Shown: positions 7,047 through 15,354, counted from the stretch's first letter. The stretch: 28,736 nt of DNA from an uncultured Treponema sp. (GCA_905372265.1 CAJPOL010000012.1:1-28736), one strand, 5' to 3'. The notes: generated by a model not told the origin, from the letters alone. A program made the numbers and translations.

Positions 7047-7985
7047 TTAAATTAAGGAGTTTTCAGGTTCAATCTTTTTTATCAGCCAGTTAGCAAGCAG
7101 GATGGTTATACAGCAGGCAACCGACTGCATCGCAGTAACCGCAGAGATCATCCCAATCGGCGCTCCCGTCCGCAACGCCTGATATACATACGTATCCAGC
7201 GTCGAAACCGTATCGGCTAAGCTGCCGGGGATTTGCTGCGTAACTTGATAAAACAGTCCGAAATCCGTGTAAAAAATCTTACCCACACTCAGGATAAACA
7301 TCACCATAATAATCGGCCTGAGCGCCGGCAGCGTGATATACCGTATCTGCTGGAGCTTAGTCGCACCGTCTATTGCGGCGGCTTCGTAAAAGCTTTTGTC
7401 GATACCCGTTATCTGAGCCAAGTACACAATCATACCGTAACCGGTACTTTTCCAAAGCCCGGTAAGTACAAGTATCAGCGGCCAGTATTTAGGTTCCGCA
7501 TACCAGTTAACCGCCTCTCCGCCGTGCGCAGTAATAAACCGGTTTAAAATGCCGCTATCCGCATTTAAGAACACATACACGATGTAGCTGACAATAACCC
7601 ACGACATAAAAAACGGAAAGAACATCATCGTCTGATAAGCCTTTGACTTCCAGCGGCTGTACAGCTCATTAATCATAATAGCGAGTGCAACGGGAACAAC
7701 AATACCGAGAACGATAAAAACAACATTATAAAGAAGCGTGTTACGAAGCAAAATGGCAAGTTTATTTGCTTTAAGGATAAATTCAAAGTTTTTAAAACCG
7801 GCATTCGGACTTACCAACAGGCTGTAGACAAAACTTCTGCCCGCCTGTACGCGGTAGGTTTTAAACGCAATAATAATACCGAACATCGGCAGAAAGCAGA
7901 ACAGCGCATACCACAATATGCTCGGCAGCGCAAGCAATGTCAGTTCCGTATCATCATTCGACCATCTTTTCTTTTTCAAGTGCAT
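7047..7985 (-). CDS. Sugar-type ABC transporter permease (LplB/MalF-like), orphan
   Basis: A binding-protein-dependent transport permease of the carbohydrate type. About six hydrophobic helices are visible, starting with LTLLALPSILWYALFCFLP. The cytoplasmic EAA loop that docks the ATPase is clear: YEAAAIDGATKLQQIRYITLPALRPI, about 80 residues from the C-terminus. This sequence, together with FKTYRVQAG and SPNAGFKNF near the N-terminus, is typical of LplB-type oligosaccharide permeases. The ATG at 7985 is preferred: GGGGAG lies 6 bases before it, whereas the longer reading would need a TTG at 8018. The partner permease (LplC), binding protein and ATPase are not adjacent, and the gene has its own promoter, so it must work with subunits encoded elsewhere or be a leftover. 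Confidence 0.88.
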   Translation of the reverse strand: MHLKKKRWSNDDTELTLLALPSILWYALFCFLPMFGIIIAFKTYRVQAGRSFVYSLLVSPNAGFKNFEFILKANKLAILLRNTLLYNVVFIVLGIVVPVALAIMINELYSRWKSKAYQTMMFFPFFMSWVIVSYIVYVFLNADSGILNRFITAHGGEAVNWYAEPKYWPLILVLTGLWKSTGYGMIVYLAQITGIDKSFYEAAAIDGATKLQQIRYITLPALRPIIMVMFILSVGKIFYTDFGLFYQVTQQIPGSLADTVSTLDTYVYQALRTGAPIGMISAVTAMQSVACCITILLANWLIKKIEPENSLI

Positions 7986-8046
7986 CGGCAGCTCCCCGTT
8001 TTGGATAAAACTCAGCAATAAGATAACATTAAATTAAGACGATATA

Positions 8047-8075
8047 ATACTATCATATTTTTCTATCCTTTGCAA
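8047..8075 (-). promoter_or_regulatory. Promoter of the orphan ABC permease
   Basis: Minus-strand -35 TTGCAA (8075-8070), 17-bp spacer, -10 TAGTAT (8052-8047). The predicted start is near 8040, about 55 bases before the ATG at 7985. It lies just after the stop of the U32 gene, so the permease is transcribed on its own. Confidence 0.6.
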
Positions 8076-8100
8076 ATAGAAATTGAACAGAGGCTCAGCA

Positions 8101-9384
8101 TCAGGCCTTTGTACGGACGATAAAACCGCTGCGTATGGGAGCGGCGGTTTCAATAATGCACGGATGCCCATGACATACCCAATCGCGGACGGAACCTGTT
8201 GCGGGATCAAGGAGCCGGTAAGAGGTATCTTCAATAGCACAGACATCGGGGCCGACGTATTCAAGCGGCATATCCGCCGTGATTTTATTCATAGAGATAA
8301 ATTCATAACGGTTTTCTCCTACCGGCTCACCGATAGTTCCCGCCATCATATACGGCGATCCGGACTCGCCGCGTGTCGTTTTATTTGCATCATCTTTAGA
8401 AAAATAAAAGCCGGTGCCGAATTCCCGATGCGCCGTATTATACAGCTCCTGCACAAACGGCTCAGCTTGAGCAGGGGTAATCCGTCCCATAAGCGCGTCA
8501 ATCCGCTTCCGGTATGCGCGGGTAACAAGCGCCGTGTAGTAAAGGCTTTTCATCCTTCCTTCTATTTTAAGCGCATCTACCCCCGCTTTTTGCATATCAG
8601 CAAGGTAGTCTATCATACAGAGATCTTTGGAAGAAAAAAGCGCCGTATAGCCGCTCCCCTCCTCTACCGGAAAGTATTCGCCTTTCCGTTCTTTTTCTTC
8701 AACCGCAAAGAACGGCTCCTCATCATCACTACCCGATGCGCTCGCACAATCCAGTGCATTTTTTGATAAAAGCGAATAATCCCAGCGGCAGGAATGAGTA
8801 CACGCTCCAGCATTCGCACTGCGTCCGGTAAGATATGCACTGATAAGACAGCGGCCTGAGTAGGCAATACACATCGCGCCATGTACAAAGCATTCAAGCT
8901 CCATCTCCGGTACGCGGTCTTTAATTTCGGCTATGTCCGCAAGCGATGCCTCCCTGCCGAGTACAACCCGTTTAAAACCGAGATCACGGTACATCATTAC
9001 CGCCTCGTAGTTCATACAGTTTGCTTGCGTACTTACATGAAGCGGGGTATCGGGAAAGAATTTACGCAATACGGAAACCATCCCGATATCCTGAATAATA
9101 AAAGCATCGATAGGATACAACTTAAAATAATCAGCTTCCGCTAAAAAAGCCTTTATATCATCATTATGAAAAGAAATATTGAGCGCGCACAGCAGCTTTT
9201 TCGGCGTACCCAGCCGAGCATACCGTTCCTTGAGAGCGCTAATCGCTCTGTATTCGTCGGTAAAAAAGTTATCGGCTTTTACCCGTAAAGAAAAATTTTT
9301 TAACCCGATATAAGCGGCATCTGCTCCATATTCCCATGCATAGCGCAGCTTTTCCAGATTACCGGCAGGCGCAACCAGCTCCAT
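8101..9384 (-). CDS. Peptidase U32 family protein
   Basis: 427 residues from the ATG at 9384; the same frame is open further upstream, but that part is antisense-phase overlap with the preceding gene. The start MELVAPAGNLEKLRYAWEYGADAAYIG is the family's standard N-terminus. The family signature is present: ECFVHGAMCIAYSGRCLIS, followed by LTGRSANAGACTHSCRW, whose cysteines bind a metal or Fe-S cluster in related proteins. Despite the name, characterised members (TrhP/YegQ, RlhA) hydroxylate tRNA or rRNA uridine or cytidine using prephenate, so RNA modification is more likely than proteolysis. A divergent insert (about residues 225-250, acidic) separates the two halves. It starts 1 base after the stop of the upstream hydrolase gene, so translation is probably coupled. 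Confidence 0.9.
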   Translation of the reverse strand: MELVAPAGNLEKLRYAWEYGADAAYIGLKNFSLRVKADNFFTDEYRAISALKERYARLGTPKKLLCALNISFHNDDIKAFLAEADYFKLYPIDAFIIQDIGMVSVLRKFFPDTPLHVSTQANCMNYEAVMMYRDLGFKRVVLGREASLADIAEIKDRVPEMELECFVHGAMCIAYSGRCLISAYLTGRSANAGACTHSCRWDYSLLSKNALDCASASGSDDEEPFFAVEEKERKGEYFPVEEGSGYTALFSSKDLCMIDYLADMQKAGVDALKIEGRMKSLYYTALVTRAYRKRIDALMGRITPAQAEPFVQELYNTAHREFGTGFYFSKDDANKTTRGESGSPYMMAGTIGEPVGENRYEFISMNKITADMPLEYVGPDVCAIEDTSYRLLDPATGSVRDWVCHGHPCIIETAAPIRSGFIVRTKA

Positions 9385-9385
9385 A

Positions 9386-10315
9386 CTATTTCTCTGTGTT
9401 AAAAAGGGATTGCACCCAATGGCCGATTCTTTCAATTGCCAAATGGGCTTCCCGCGCGTGAGCATCCATCGCTTGAAAAAGATGCCACATATCATGCCAC
9501 ATATCAAGCTGCACCGAACCGCCTGCCGCTTCAATTTTACGGGCAAGTTCCTGAGCATCTACCGAAAGTATCTCCGCTTCGCCGCATTGGATAAATGTCT
9601 GAGGAAATTTTGTAAACGATCCATGCAGCGGGGAGACCAACGGATTATGAAAATTATCGGCTGCCGTGTAGCGTCCTGCCGCCGCCTGAAGCGATTCTTT
9701 GAGCAGAAACTTATCTTTTTTCCGTAAAGCCGTTATTTCTTCAGCGCTGCACGAAACATCAAGCCATGGTGAAATGAGCACAACTGCAGCCGGTAACGGA
9801 AGTTCTTTTCGTTTTAAATAGTGCACAAGAGCGGTTACCAAAGCGGCCCCTGCATCATCCCCTGCAAAAACAATGGAAGAAGGAGAAAACGAGTGTTCTT
9901 TGAGGAGCGCTGCATATACAGTGTATATATCTTCTAAACCGGCCGGGAACGGATATTCGGGAGCAAGCCGGTATTCCGGTAAAAAGAGCTTACACGCGCA
10001 CTCGTTGGCAAGCGAGGCGCATAGATTCCATGAAGCTTTACAGGAACCGGCCACAAACGATCCGCCGTGCGCATACAGGATGACACGGTTTGCAGCGGCG
10101 ACTTCAGGCTCCAACATATCCACCGGTACCGTATGAATAATTGTATGCGATATATCGACATGATTTGGAATATGGGAAGAATAAAAGAAATCGTCATATT
10201 CCGCACGGACACTGCTGAGCGGTGTATTAGGCGAATACAAGGTCTTTTTAAATGATTTTTGTATTTGTCTTATTGAACTACACATTGTTTTATTCATTGC
10301 ACGAGTATACAACAT
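9386..10315 (-). CDS. Alpha/beta hydrolase fold-3 (HSL-type) with Asp replacing the nucleophilic Ser
   Basis: A 309-residue cytoplasmic protein of the hormone-sensitive-lipase family. The oxyanion HGG motif is at 83-85 (ILYAHGGSFVAG), followed by PEYRLAPEYPFPA (114-126), which is diagnostic for the family. The nucleophile elbow normally reads GDSAG; here it is GDDAG (152-156), with two GAT codons, so the Ser is Asp154. The other triad members seem present: D253 in LSVDAQ and H278 in MWHDMWHLFQ. An Asp nucleophile works in dehalogenases and epoxide hydrolases, which are other branches of the fold. In HSL-type proteins the change usually means loss of esterase activity. The start is uncertain: ATG 10315, 10297 and 10285 are all in frame and none has a good Shine-Dalgarno sequence. 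A TATACT between the first two could be a -10 element, favouring a later start. Confidence 0.85.
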   Translation of the reverse strand: MLYTRAMNKTMCSSIRQIQKSFKKTLYSPNTPLSSVRAEYDDFFYSSHIPNHVDISHTIIHTVPVDMLEPEVAAANRVILYAHGGSFVAGSCKASWNLCASLANECACKLFLPEYRLAPEYPFPAGLEDIYTVYAALLKEHSFSPSSIVFAGDDAGAALVTALVHYLKRKELPLPAAVVLISPWLDVSCSAEEITALRKKDKFLLKESLQAAAGRYTAADNFHNPLVSPLHGSFTKFPQTFIQCGEAEILSVDAQELARKIEAAGGSVQLDMWHDMWHLFQAMDAHAREAHLAIERIGHWVQSLFNTEK

Positions 10316-10446
10316 TTTATCCGATAATGCCAGAGATAGCCGAAACTATACCTGAACAAAAACGGTGAGTCAAAAGGTATGGGAAGCGCCGATCACAGGG
10401 CGGAGAGCACCGTCAGCGCTTCCGTATCGGTAATACCGAAATGCGT

Positions 10447-10971
10447 TTAAACCTCTTCATCAAAAATAGGAAGAGCAAAGAATTGTTTTAACTCCCGTTC
10501 CGAATAGCGCTTTGAATTCAGAAAGTTTTCTTTAACCAATTCCCGTGTTTCTTTGTCCAGCACGAGCCGTTTTTCATCCCGCAGGTAGACTACCAGATCT
10601 TCAAACACCGATAAAGGCAGCCACGGAAACGCAATTTCGAAAATATTATACCAGCCGCAATGCGGCTGAAGGTTTTCATCAGTCAGAAGAACGCCTTGCT
10701 CTTTCAGCCGGTCTCTTGTTTCCGGCGGGACGGTAAAAACCTTCACATTTAAGAGGGTACAATATTCCTGAGGAGAAAAAAAAGCGCCGACCTTCCTAAT
10801 CAATTCGGTTTTCTCTACTGAAGGAACGTCTGCCAAAATGGAGGCTGTAACAAAGTTGAGCCCATCATGCGTAACTTCAGTTAACTGCACGCCTGCTTCT
10901 TCAGCTAAGTCGAGGCTGTCTTTCAGAAGCCCCTTTTCCAATAAAGGTGTCAAAATTTCCTTATTTTCCAT
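10447..10971 (-). CDS. Conserved-looking protein of unknown function
   Basis: 174 residues from the ATG at 10971; the frame is open further upstream but that part reads as promoter-region DNA. No signal peptide or membrane segment, so it is probably cytoplasmic and largely helical. The sequence begins MENKEILTPLLEKGLLKDSLDLA and has a PHCGWYNIFEIAFPWLPLSVFEDLVVYL block in its middle third. I do not recognise a family. Only 8 bases separate a TATAAT (10984-10979) from the ATG, so the mRNA may have almost no leader; an AAGAG between them could be a weak ribosome binding site. In the same frame directly after the TAA stop there are 17 further sense codons ending in a TGA (to 10396). Confidence 0.65.
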   Translation of the reverse strand: MENKEILTPLLEKGLLKDSLDLAEEAGVQLTEVTHDGLNFVTASILADVPSVEKTELIRKVGAFFSPQEYCTLLNVKVFTVPPETRDRLKEQGVLLTDENLQPHCGWYNIFEIAFPWLPLSVFEDLVVYLRDEKRLVLDKETRELVKENFLNSKRYSERELKQFFALPIFDEEV

Positions 10972-11057
10972 AGCTCTTATTATAAACGAGAAAAAAAGAA
11001 AAAACCAGTAGGCAGCCTGCGTTTTCCTCAGATTCAATATTCATCTTCACCATAATC

Positions 11058-11086
11058 TTGCATTCAATGATAAAACCCTTTATAAT
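11058..11086 (+). promoter_or_regulatory. Strong sigma70-type promoter of the small gene upstream of tatT
   Basis: -35 TTGCAT (11058-11063), 17-bp spacer, -10 TATAAT (11081-11086). The start expected 7-8 bases beyond the -10 falls at 11093-11094, on the A of the ATG at 11094. This implies a leaderless mRNA. The hexamers and spacing are identical to those of the AraC promoter at 22662-22690. Confidence 0.7.
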
Positions 11087-11093
11087 TGTCCGC

Positions 11094-11372
11094 ATGTCCG
11101 AAAGTGTCGATTGGCAAGAGACGTCTTACAAGGAAGCGTTTGAAGATGAAATACGGCTGCTCGCCCGCAGAAGAGCATCTGATCCGCATTGCACTATAGA
11201 AGATATACAGGGAACGCTCGATTCTCTGTACATTTTAGATGGTAATAATGCACAAGGCCGAAGCGCTGTACAGCAGCTTTCGCTTTCCGCAGCCATTGCC
11301 GCCTATGAAGCTTTTATCCATCAGTGGGAAAAAGAATTGCAAGGAAACTTCGCCAATCCGGATATCTTTTAG
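11094..11372 (+). CDS. Small helical protein of unknown function, upstream of tatT
   Basis: 92 residues from ATG 11094. A longer reading to 11058 would put codons inside the promoter, so the shorter form is chosen. The protein is acidic and predicted all-helical (KEAFEDEIRLLARRRAS, QGTLDSLYILDG, SAAIAAYEAFIHQWEKEL), with no signal peptide. I do not recognise a family. It stands 31 bases before tatT on the same strand and is the first gene of what looks like a transcription unit with the TRAP genes. No Shine-Dalgarno sequence precedes it, in keeping with leaderless translation. Possible roles such as regulator or accessory factor are not supported by any motif. Confidence 0.65.
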   Translation: MSESVDWQETSYKEAFEDEIRLLARRRASDPHCTIEDIQGTLDSLYILDGNNAQGRSAVQQLSLSAAIAAYEAFIHQWEKELQGNFANPDIF

Positions 11373-11403
11373 AGATTCCTTTCAATCATAAATTAAAGAG
11401 GAT

Positions 11404-12381
11404 ATGATGCAAACAAAATATTATCGGAAACCTGTTCCGGCAGCAGGGCTTTGTATACCGCTCATCGCGGCGCTGCTGCTTGGATGCTCCATTAGGCAAG
11501 CGGCATTTAATTCGATTGCCAACACCGTTGCCCCCTTTCCGGCGGCAAAAAATGATACATCGGCCGCAGTCGCCGCTTTAACCGGAGAAGATGACATACA
11601 GCTGGTATCGGAAGTTTTTCCGACGATACTGAAAACGTATGAAATGCTGCACCTCAGTAACCCGAAACACCGCGGGCTTGCCGTCATGACCGGTTCTCTC
11701 TATATTATGTACGCAAACGTATTCGTACAGGCACCTGCCGATGATATTCCCGAAACGCAGTTCGGCCTTAAAAACGCCGGATATGTACGGGCAAAAAAAT
11801 TCTATTTACGCGGCTCGCAGTATGTTCTCAAATCGCTTGCCGGTGCCTATCCTGCATTTGATACGGCAATAGCGGCATATTCGGAAAAGACTCACGGTAA
11901 ACTGTTAACCGCATGCGTGAAAGCCGATGCAGAATCTCTATATTGGGCAGGCAGCGGTATACTCGGCGCATTTGCGCTTGATCCTCTGGACACCGATGTA
12001 CTGAGCAGGGTTTCGGGAGCAGTTGCAATGCTTGAACGCGCAGCTGCGCTTGATCCTTCTTTCAATGACGGTGCAATATGGGAAGTGCTCGCAGCGTTTT
12101 ATGCGGCGGCTCCCGACACGCTTGGGGGCGGCCCTGACAAAGCGGAGGCCGCATACCAAAAGGCATTGAAACTCAGCGGCGGAATGCGCCCGTCAGTGCA
12201 TATTTTGTACGCGGAATCATTTTGTATCCCCCGCCAAGACAGCGCCGGATTTGATGCAGCGCTCAAACGGGCTTTGGATATTGATCCTGCAACACAGCCT
12301 GAGAACAGGCTCGCCATTGCCGTAAGCCGCAAAAAAGCGCTCAGGCTGCAAGCAACGAAAGAAGACTTTTTTTTGGAATAA
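11404..12381 (+). CDS. tatT: TatT: TRAP-associated TPR lipoprotein
   Basis: 325 residues. The signal peptide ends in LIAALLLGCS, with the lipid-modified Cys at about 28. The mature protein is all-helical with TPR-like helix pairs; clear ones are GAVAMLERAAALDPSFNDGAIWEVLAAFYAAAP (about 195-240) and PDKAEAAYQKALKLSGG. The GGGPDKAEA turn near residue 240 is typical of this family. Established work on T. pallidum Tp0956 shows a TPR lipoprotein trimer that binds the solute-binding protein encoded next to it; here the order TatT, TatP, QM permease is the same. AAAGAGG precedes the start, where two ATGs stand in tandem (11404, 11407). A stem-loop between this gene and tatP may tune expression of the downstream genes. 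Confidence 0.9.
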   Translation: MMQTKYYRKPVPAAGLCIPLIAALLLGCSIRQAAFNSIANTVAPFPAAKNDTSAAVAALTGEDDIQLVSEVFPTILKTYEMLHLSNPKHRGLAVMTGSLYIMYANVFVQAPADDIPETQFGLKNAGYVRAKKFYLRGSQYVLKSLAGAYPAFDTAIAAYSEKTHGKLLTACVKADAESLYWAGSGILGAFALDPLDTDVLSRVSGAVAMLERAAALDPSFNDGAIWEVLAAFYAAAPDTLGGGPDKAEAAYQKALKLSGGMRPSVHILYAESFCIPRQDSAGFDAALKRALDIDPATQPENRLAIAVSRKKALRLQATKEDFFLE

Positions 12382-12397
12382 GGCACATTTCAAAGGG

Positions 12398-12431
12398 AAT
12401 CTCTAAAAAATTCAGTCTTTTAGAGGTTTTC
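12398..12431 (+). terminator. Intra-operon stem-loop between tatT and tatP
   Basis: AATCTCTAAAA (12398-12408) pairs with TTTTAGAGGTT (12418-12428) around a 9-base loop, with one T-G wobble, followed by only a short T run. The weak tail suggests partial termination or a processing site rather than a full stop, which would lower expression of tatP relative to tatT or do the reverse by protecting the 3' end of the tatT mRNA. Confidence 0.55.
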
Positions 12432-12462
12432 CTTAGATTCTTTTACGTAAGGAGAAAGATAA

Positions 12463-13494
12463 ATGAAAAAGATAGGAGCGATAGCGGTATGTTTGGTATT
12501 CGCCGTAACAGCGGCGTATGTCCAAGAAAAAATCACATTAAAGGTCGCTACGGTTGCACCTTCACGATCGCCGTGGGATGTGGAGCTGAAGAAGCTCGCC
12601 GAGGAATGGAATCGTATTACAAACGGTACGGTAACGGTCAAGATTTATAATATGACAACTCTCGGCGGCGAGAAAGCGGGAATTCAAAAGCTGAAAGCAG
12701 CCCGCCCCGGACAGCAAGCTCCGCTTGACGGCGCTATTTTTACCACTATTGGGCTGCATGAACTGGCGCCGAATGCAGCTATCTATACGCTTACGTTACC
12801 GTTCCTCATTCAGAATCAGAGTGAACTGGACGCTGTTTTGGATGTGTACGGCAAAGACATTGAAAGCAAGATAAAAAATGCCGGATATGAGTTGGTAACA
12901 TGGTCGAATGTCGGATGGCTTTCTTTTTATACAAAGGAATCATACAAAACATTGAGTGAGTTAAAAAAGATTAAGATGGCGGTTTCAGGTTTTGATAGCC
13001 CGATACTCAGCGACAGCTTTAAAATAAGCGGATTTAATGTGGTCGATACGCCTGCGCAAAAATTTTCTCAAGCGTTAAAAAGCAAAAACGGAGTGCACGG
13101 CTTCTTTGCCATCCACCTTTTTACCTATGCCTCCGGATTCTATAAAGATATCGGCTATGCGCTTGATATAAAACTCTGTCCGGTCATTGCAGGCTTTGTC
13201 ATTTCAAATGCGTCTTGGGCAAAAATCCCGCGTGAATACCACGCCCCGATGAAAGCCGCTATGGAAAAGACCCGTAAACGCCTCAATGATGCGCTTGACA
13301 GCTCCGATGCGGAATGCGTAAAAAAAATGGAAGAAGCAGGAGTTGTGATGATCCGCCCTTCAAAAGACGAGCTGAAAAAATGGGAAACGGAGTTTAGCGG
13401 CAACATTGAAGATATTTACCGCGCCTTTCCCAATGCATTTGATATGAACATGTATAAGAACATTCAAAAACTTGTTGCTCCAATGCGCAAATAG
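12463..13494 (+). CDS. tatP: TatP: DctP-family TRAP solute-binding protein
   Basis: A 343-residue exported binding protein of a tripartite ATP-independent periplasmic transporter, counterpart of T. pallidum Tp0957. The signal peptide ends near VTAAYVQEK; the only Cys in it is at residue 10, too early for a lipobox, so this copy looks cleaved and soluble. Family features include TLKVATVAPSRSPWDVELKKLAEEW at the N-terminus, GLHELAPNAAIYTLTLPFL, and VGWLSFYTKESYKTLSELK before the ligand-binding strand. In most DctP proteins that strand reads 'GlKiRvp' and its Arg binds the ligand carboxylate; here it is KKIKMAVSG, with no Arg. Loss of that Arg fits a ligand other than a simple carboxylate. AAGGAG lies 8 bases upstream of the ATG. 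The permease gene follows after 15 bases. Confidence 0.9.
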   Translation: MKKIGAIAVCLVFAVTAAYVQEKITLKVATVAPSRSPWDVELKKLAEEWNRITNGTVTVKIYNMTTLGGEKAGIQKLKAARPGQQAPLDGAIFTTIGLHELAPNAAIYTLTLPFLIQNQSELDAVLDVYGKDIESKIKNAGYELVTWSNVGWLSFYTKESYKTLSELKKIKMAVSGFDSPILSDSFKISGFNVVDTPAQKFSQALKSKNGVHGFFAIHLFTYASGFYKDIGYALDIKLCPVIAGFVISNASWAKIPREYHAPMKAAMEKTRKRLNDALDSSDAECVKKMEEAGVVMIRPSKDELKKWETEFSGNIEDIYRAFPNAFDMNMYKNIQKLVAPMRK

Positions 13495-13509
13495 CCGGAC
13501 TAAAAGCCA

Positions 13510-15336
13510 ATGAGAAAATTTGCCCATATCCTTGTACTTCTTTTAACCGGTGCGTTGATTATCTTGCCGATGGCGTTTTTTTTCCTACGTGAAATCGGCG
13601 GAATACCCATACTTGATGAAGACCGTATCATCATTCACGCGGTGTTTGTCTTTGCCTGTTTTGCAGGGATGATCACCAGTGCGGAAAATAAACAGTTGAG
13701 CATCGAAGCTATAACGCACCGATTGCCATCCGGCATTCAAACAGTCATACGGCATGTCAACGGAGGCATAGCGGTTGCCGTTTTAACTGCATTATTCTTT
13801 GCATGCTTTCCTAACATGTTTGCGGTGATAGATGCTGCCGATGCTGTTTGGGGTATTCCCGTTAGAGCTATTTTCTCCGCTTTGCCGCTGATGTTTTTCG
13901 GGCAGCTTTTTCTTAATCTGCGTAAAACCCGTTTTTCCATTGCTTCACTGTTCGGACTTGCCGCAGGATTGTTCATCAGCAGCGGTTCAATTGCCGTTAT
14001 CCTCTACACCTTTTTCGGTAAAGAGTACGCATTTTTGACAGCTTGCGCTGCACTGTGGGAAAGCGCAAGCTCCATGCTGATCGTTCCGCTGATTACCGTA
14101 TTGATTGTCTGTGCGCTCTGCGGACTGCCGCTTTTCATTGTTCTGTTGGCAATCAGCTATGTTGCATTCAGTCAAGGCGGAGGATATGTCGATGTTATTC
14201 CGCTGGAAATGTATCACATTCTCACCGATTCCAGCATCGCTGCTATTCCCCTGTTCACCATTGCAGGCTGCTTACTTGCAGAAGGAAGCGCCGGTAAACG
14301 GCTCATGGAACTGGTACGCAGTACGGTCGGCTGGATTAGAGGCGGCGTTGTTATCGCAACCGTTTTAGTGCTTGCATTTTTTACTACATTTACCGGCGCC
14401 TCCGGTGTAACGATTTTAGCGCTCGGCCCCCTTCTCAGCCTGATCTTAACCGGCAATGGATACTCGGAGGATAACGCGGAATCGCTTATCACCGCATCGG
14501 GTTCCCTCGGAATTTTATTTCCGCCGAGCTTGGCCATTATTATTTTCGGCGTTACCAATATTATGACCATCAATATTTTTGATCTCTTCCGCGGAGCCTT
14601 TTTGCCCGGCCTGTTACTGACGTTATCAATGGTAAGCATCGGCGTATTCCGCGACCGGTCAAAAAAACGCATTCCTTTTTCATGGCCGGTATTGAGACAG
14701 GCCTTTACCGGCAGTATTTTCGAACTGCTGCTGCCGGTTGCCATCATTATACTGTACTTTTTCGGCTTTTTTTCGCTTTTGCAAACCGCAGCCTTTACGG
14801 TGCTGTACACATGCGTATTGGAAATTTTCATACGGCGCGATTTCACCGTGAAAACCGCCGCGCTGTTTGTCCTTAAAAGCATTCCGGTTGCAGGAGGCGT
14901 CCTCATTATTATCAGCGCCGCAAAAGGACTTGCCTATTACCTCATCGATGCCAACGTACCCGCCGTATTAACGGATATTGTACAAACCTATATACATTCA
15001 AAATATGTCTTTTTACTCCTTTTGAATATCCTGCTGCTGTTTGTCGGCTGCATCATGGATTTATATTCCGCGATTTTAGTCGTCTCTCCCCTTGTCATGC
15101 CGATTGCCGAAGCATTCGGTATTCATCCTATTCATACCAGCGTTATCTTTTTGATGAATCTGGCGCTCGGATTTTTAACGCCGCCGATCGGCATGGACTT
15201 GTTTATCGCAAGTTATACATTTAATAAGCCGGTTGTCGACATAGTGAAAAAAATCATGCCGTATTTAGGGATCCAGTTCATCATTCTCCTATTGGTTACG
15301 TATATTCCGTGGCTTACAACCGTCCTTTTGCCGTAG
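13510..15336 (+). CDS. Fused DctQ-DctM TRAP transporter permease
   Basis: 608 residues in one reading frame containing both membrane subunits. Residues about 1-165 are the small DctQ-like part with four helices; its SAENKQLSIEAIT loop and INGG-like segments are typical. After a linker, residues about 180-608 are the large DctM subunit, with repeated hydrophobic helices and the conserved TGASGVTILALGPLL and ITASGSLGILFPPSLAIII motifs, the latter with the PPS turn that forms the substrate-facing hairpin. A second hairpin near the end carries ALGFLTPPIGMDLFIAS. Such proteins use a Na+ or H+ gradient to import the ligand delivered by the binding protein. The fused arrangement matches T. pallidum Tp0958. 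The stop overlaps the Shine-Dalgarno sequence of the next gene. Confidence 0.93.
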   Translation: MRKFAHILVLLLTGALIILPMAFFFLREIGGIPILDEDRIIIHAVFVFACFAGMITSAENKQLSIEAITHRLPSGIQTVIRHVNGGIAVAVLTALFFACFPNMFAVIDAADAVWGIPVRAIFSALPLMFFGQLFLNLRKTRFSIASLFGLAAGLFISSGSIAVILYTFFGKEYAFLTACAALWESASSMLIVPLITVLIVCALCGLPLFIVLLAISYVAFSQGGGYVDVIPLEMYHILTDSSIAAIPLFTIAGCLLAEGSAGKRLMELVRSTVGWIRGGVVIATVLVLAFFTTFTGASGVTILALGPLLSLILTGNGYSEDNAESLITASGSLGILFPPSLAIIIFGVTNIMTINIFDLFRGAFLPGLLLTLSMVSIGVFRDRSKKRIPFSWPVLRQAFTGSIFELLLPVAIIILYFFGFFSLLQTAAFTVLYTCVLEIFIRRDFTVKTAALFVLKSIPVAGGVLIIISAAKGLAYYLIDANVPAVLTDIVQTYIHSKYVFLLLLNILLLFVGCIMDLYSAILVVSPLVMPIAEAFGIHPIHTSVIFLMNLALGFLTPPIGMDLFIASYTFNKPVVDIVKKIMPYLGIQFIILLLVTYIPWLTTVLLP

Positions 15337-15354
15337 GAGGCGCTGAAACAGCCG

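Noticed and set aside
8083..8766. 227-codon plus-strand frame over the U32 gene
   Set aside because: Antisense to the U32 signature region, and the composition is not protein-like.
14214..14906. 230-codon minus-strand frame inside the TRAP permease gene
   Set aside because: Antisense to a strongly conserved DctM domain; no ribosome binding site and no recognisable protein.
11404..15336. Twin-arginine translocase (Tat) genes, from the name similarity
   Set aside because: The genes encode a TRAP transporter with a TPR lipoprotein; there are no TatA/B/C features.
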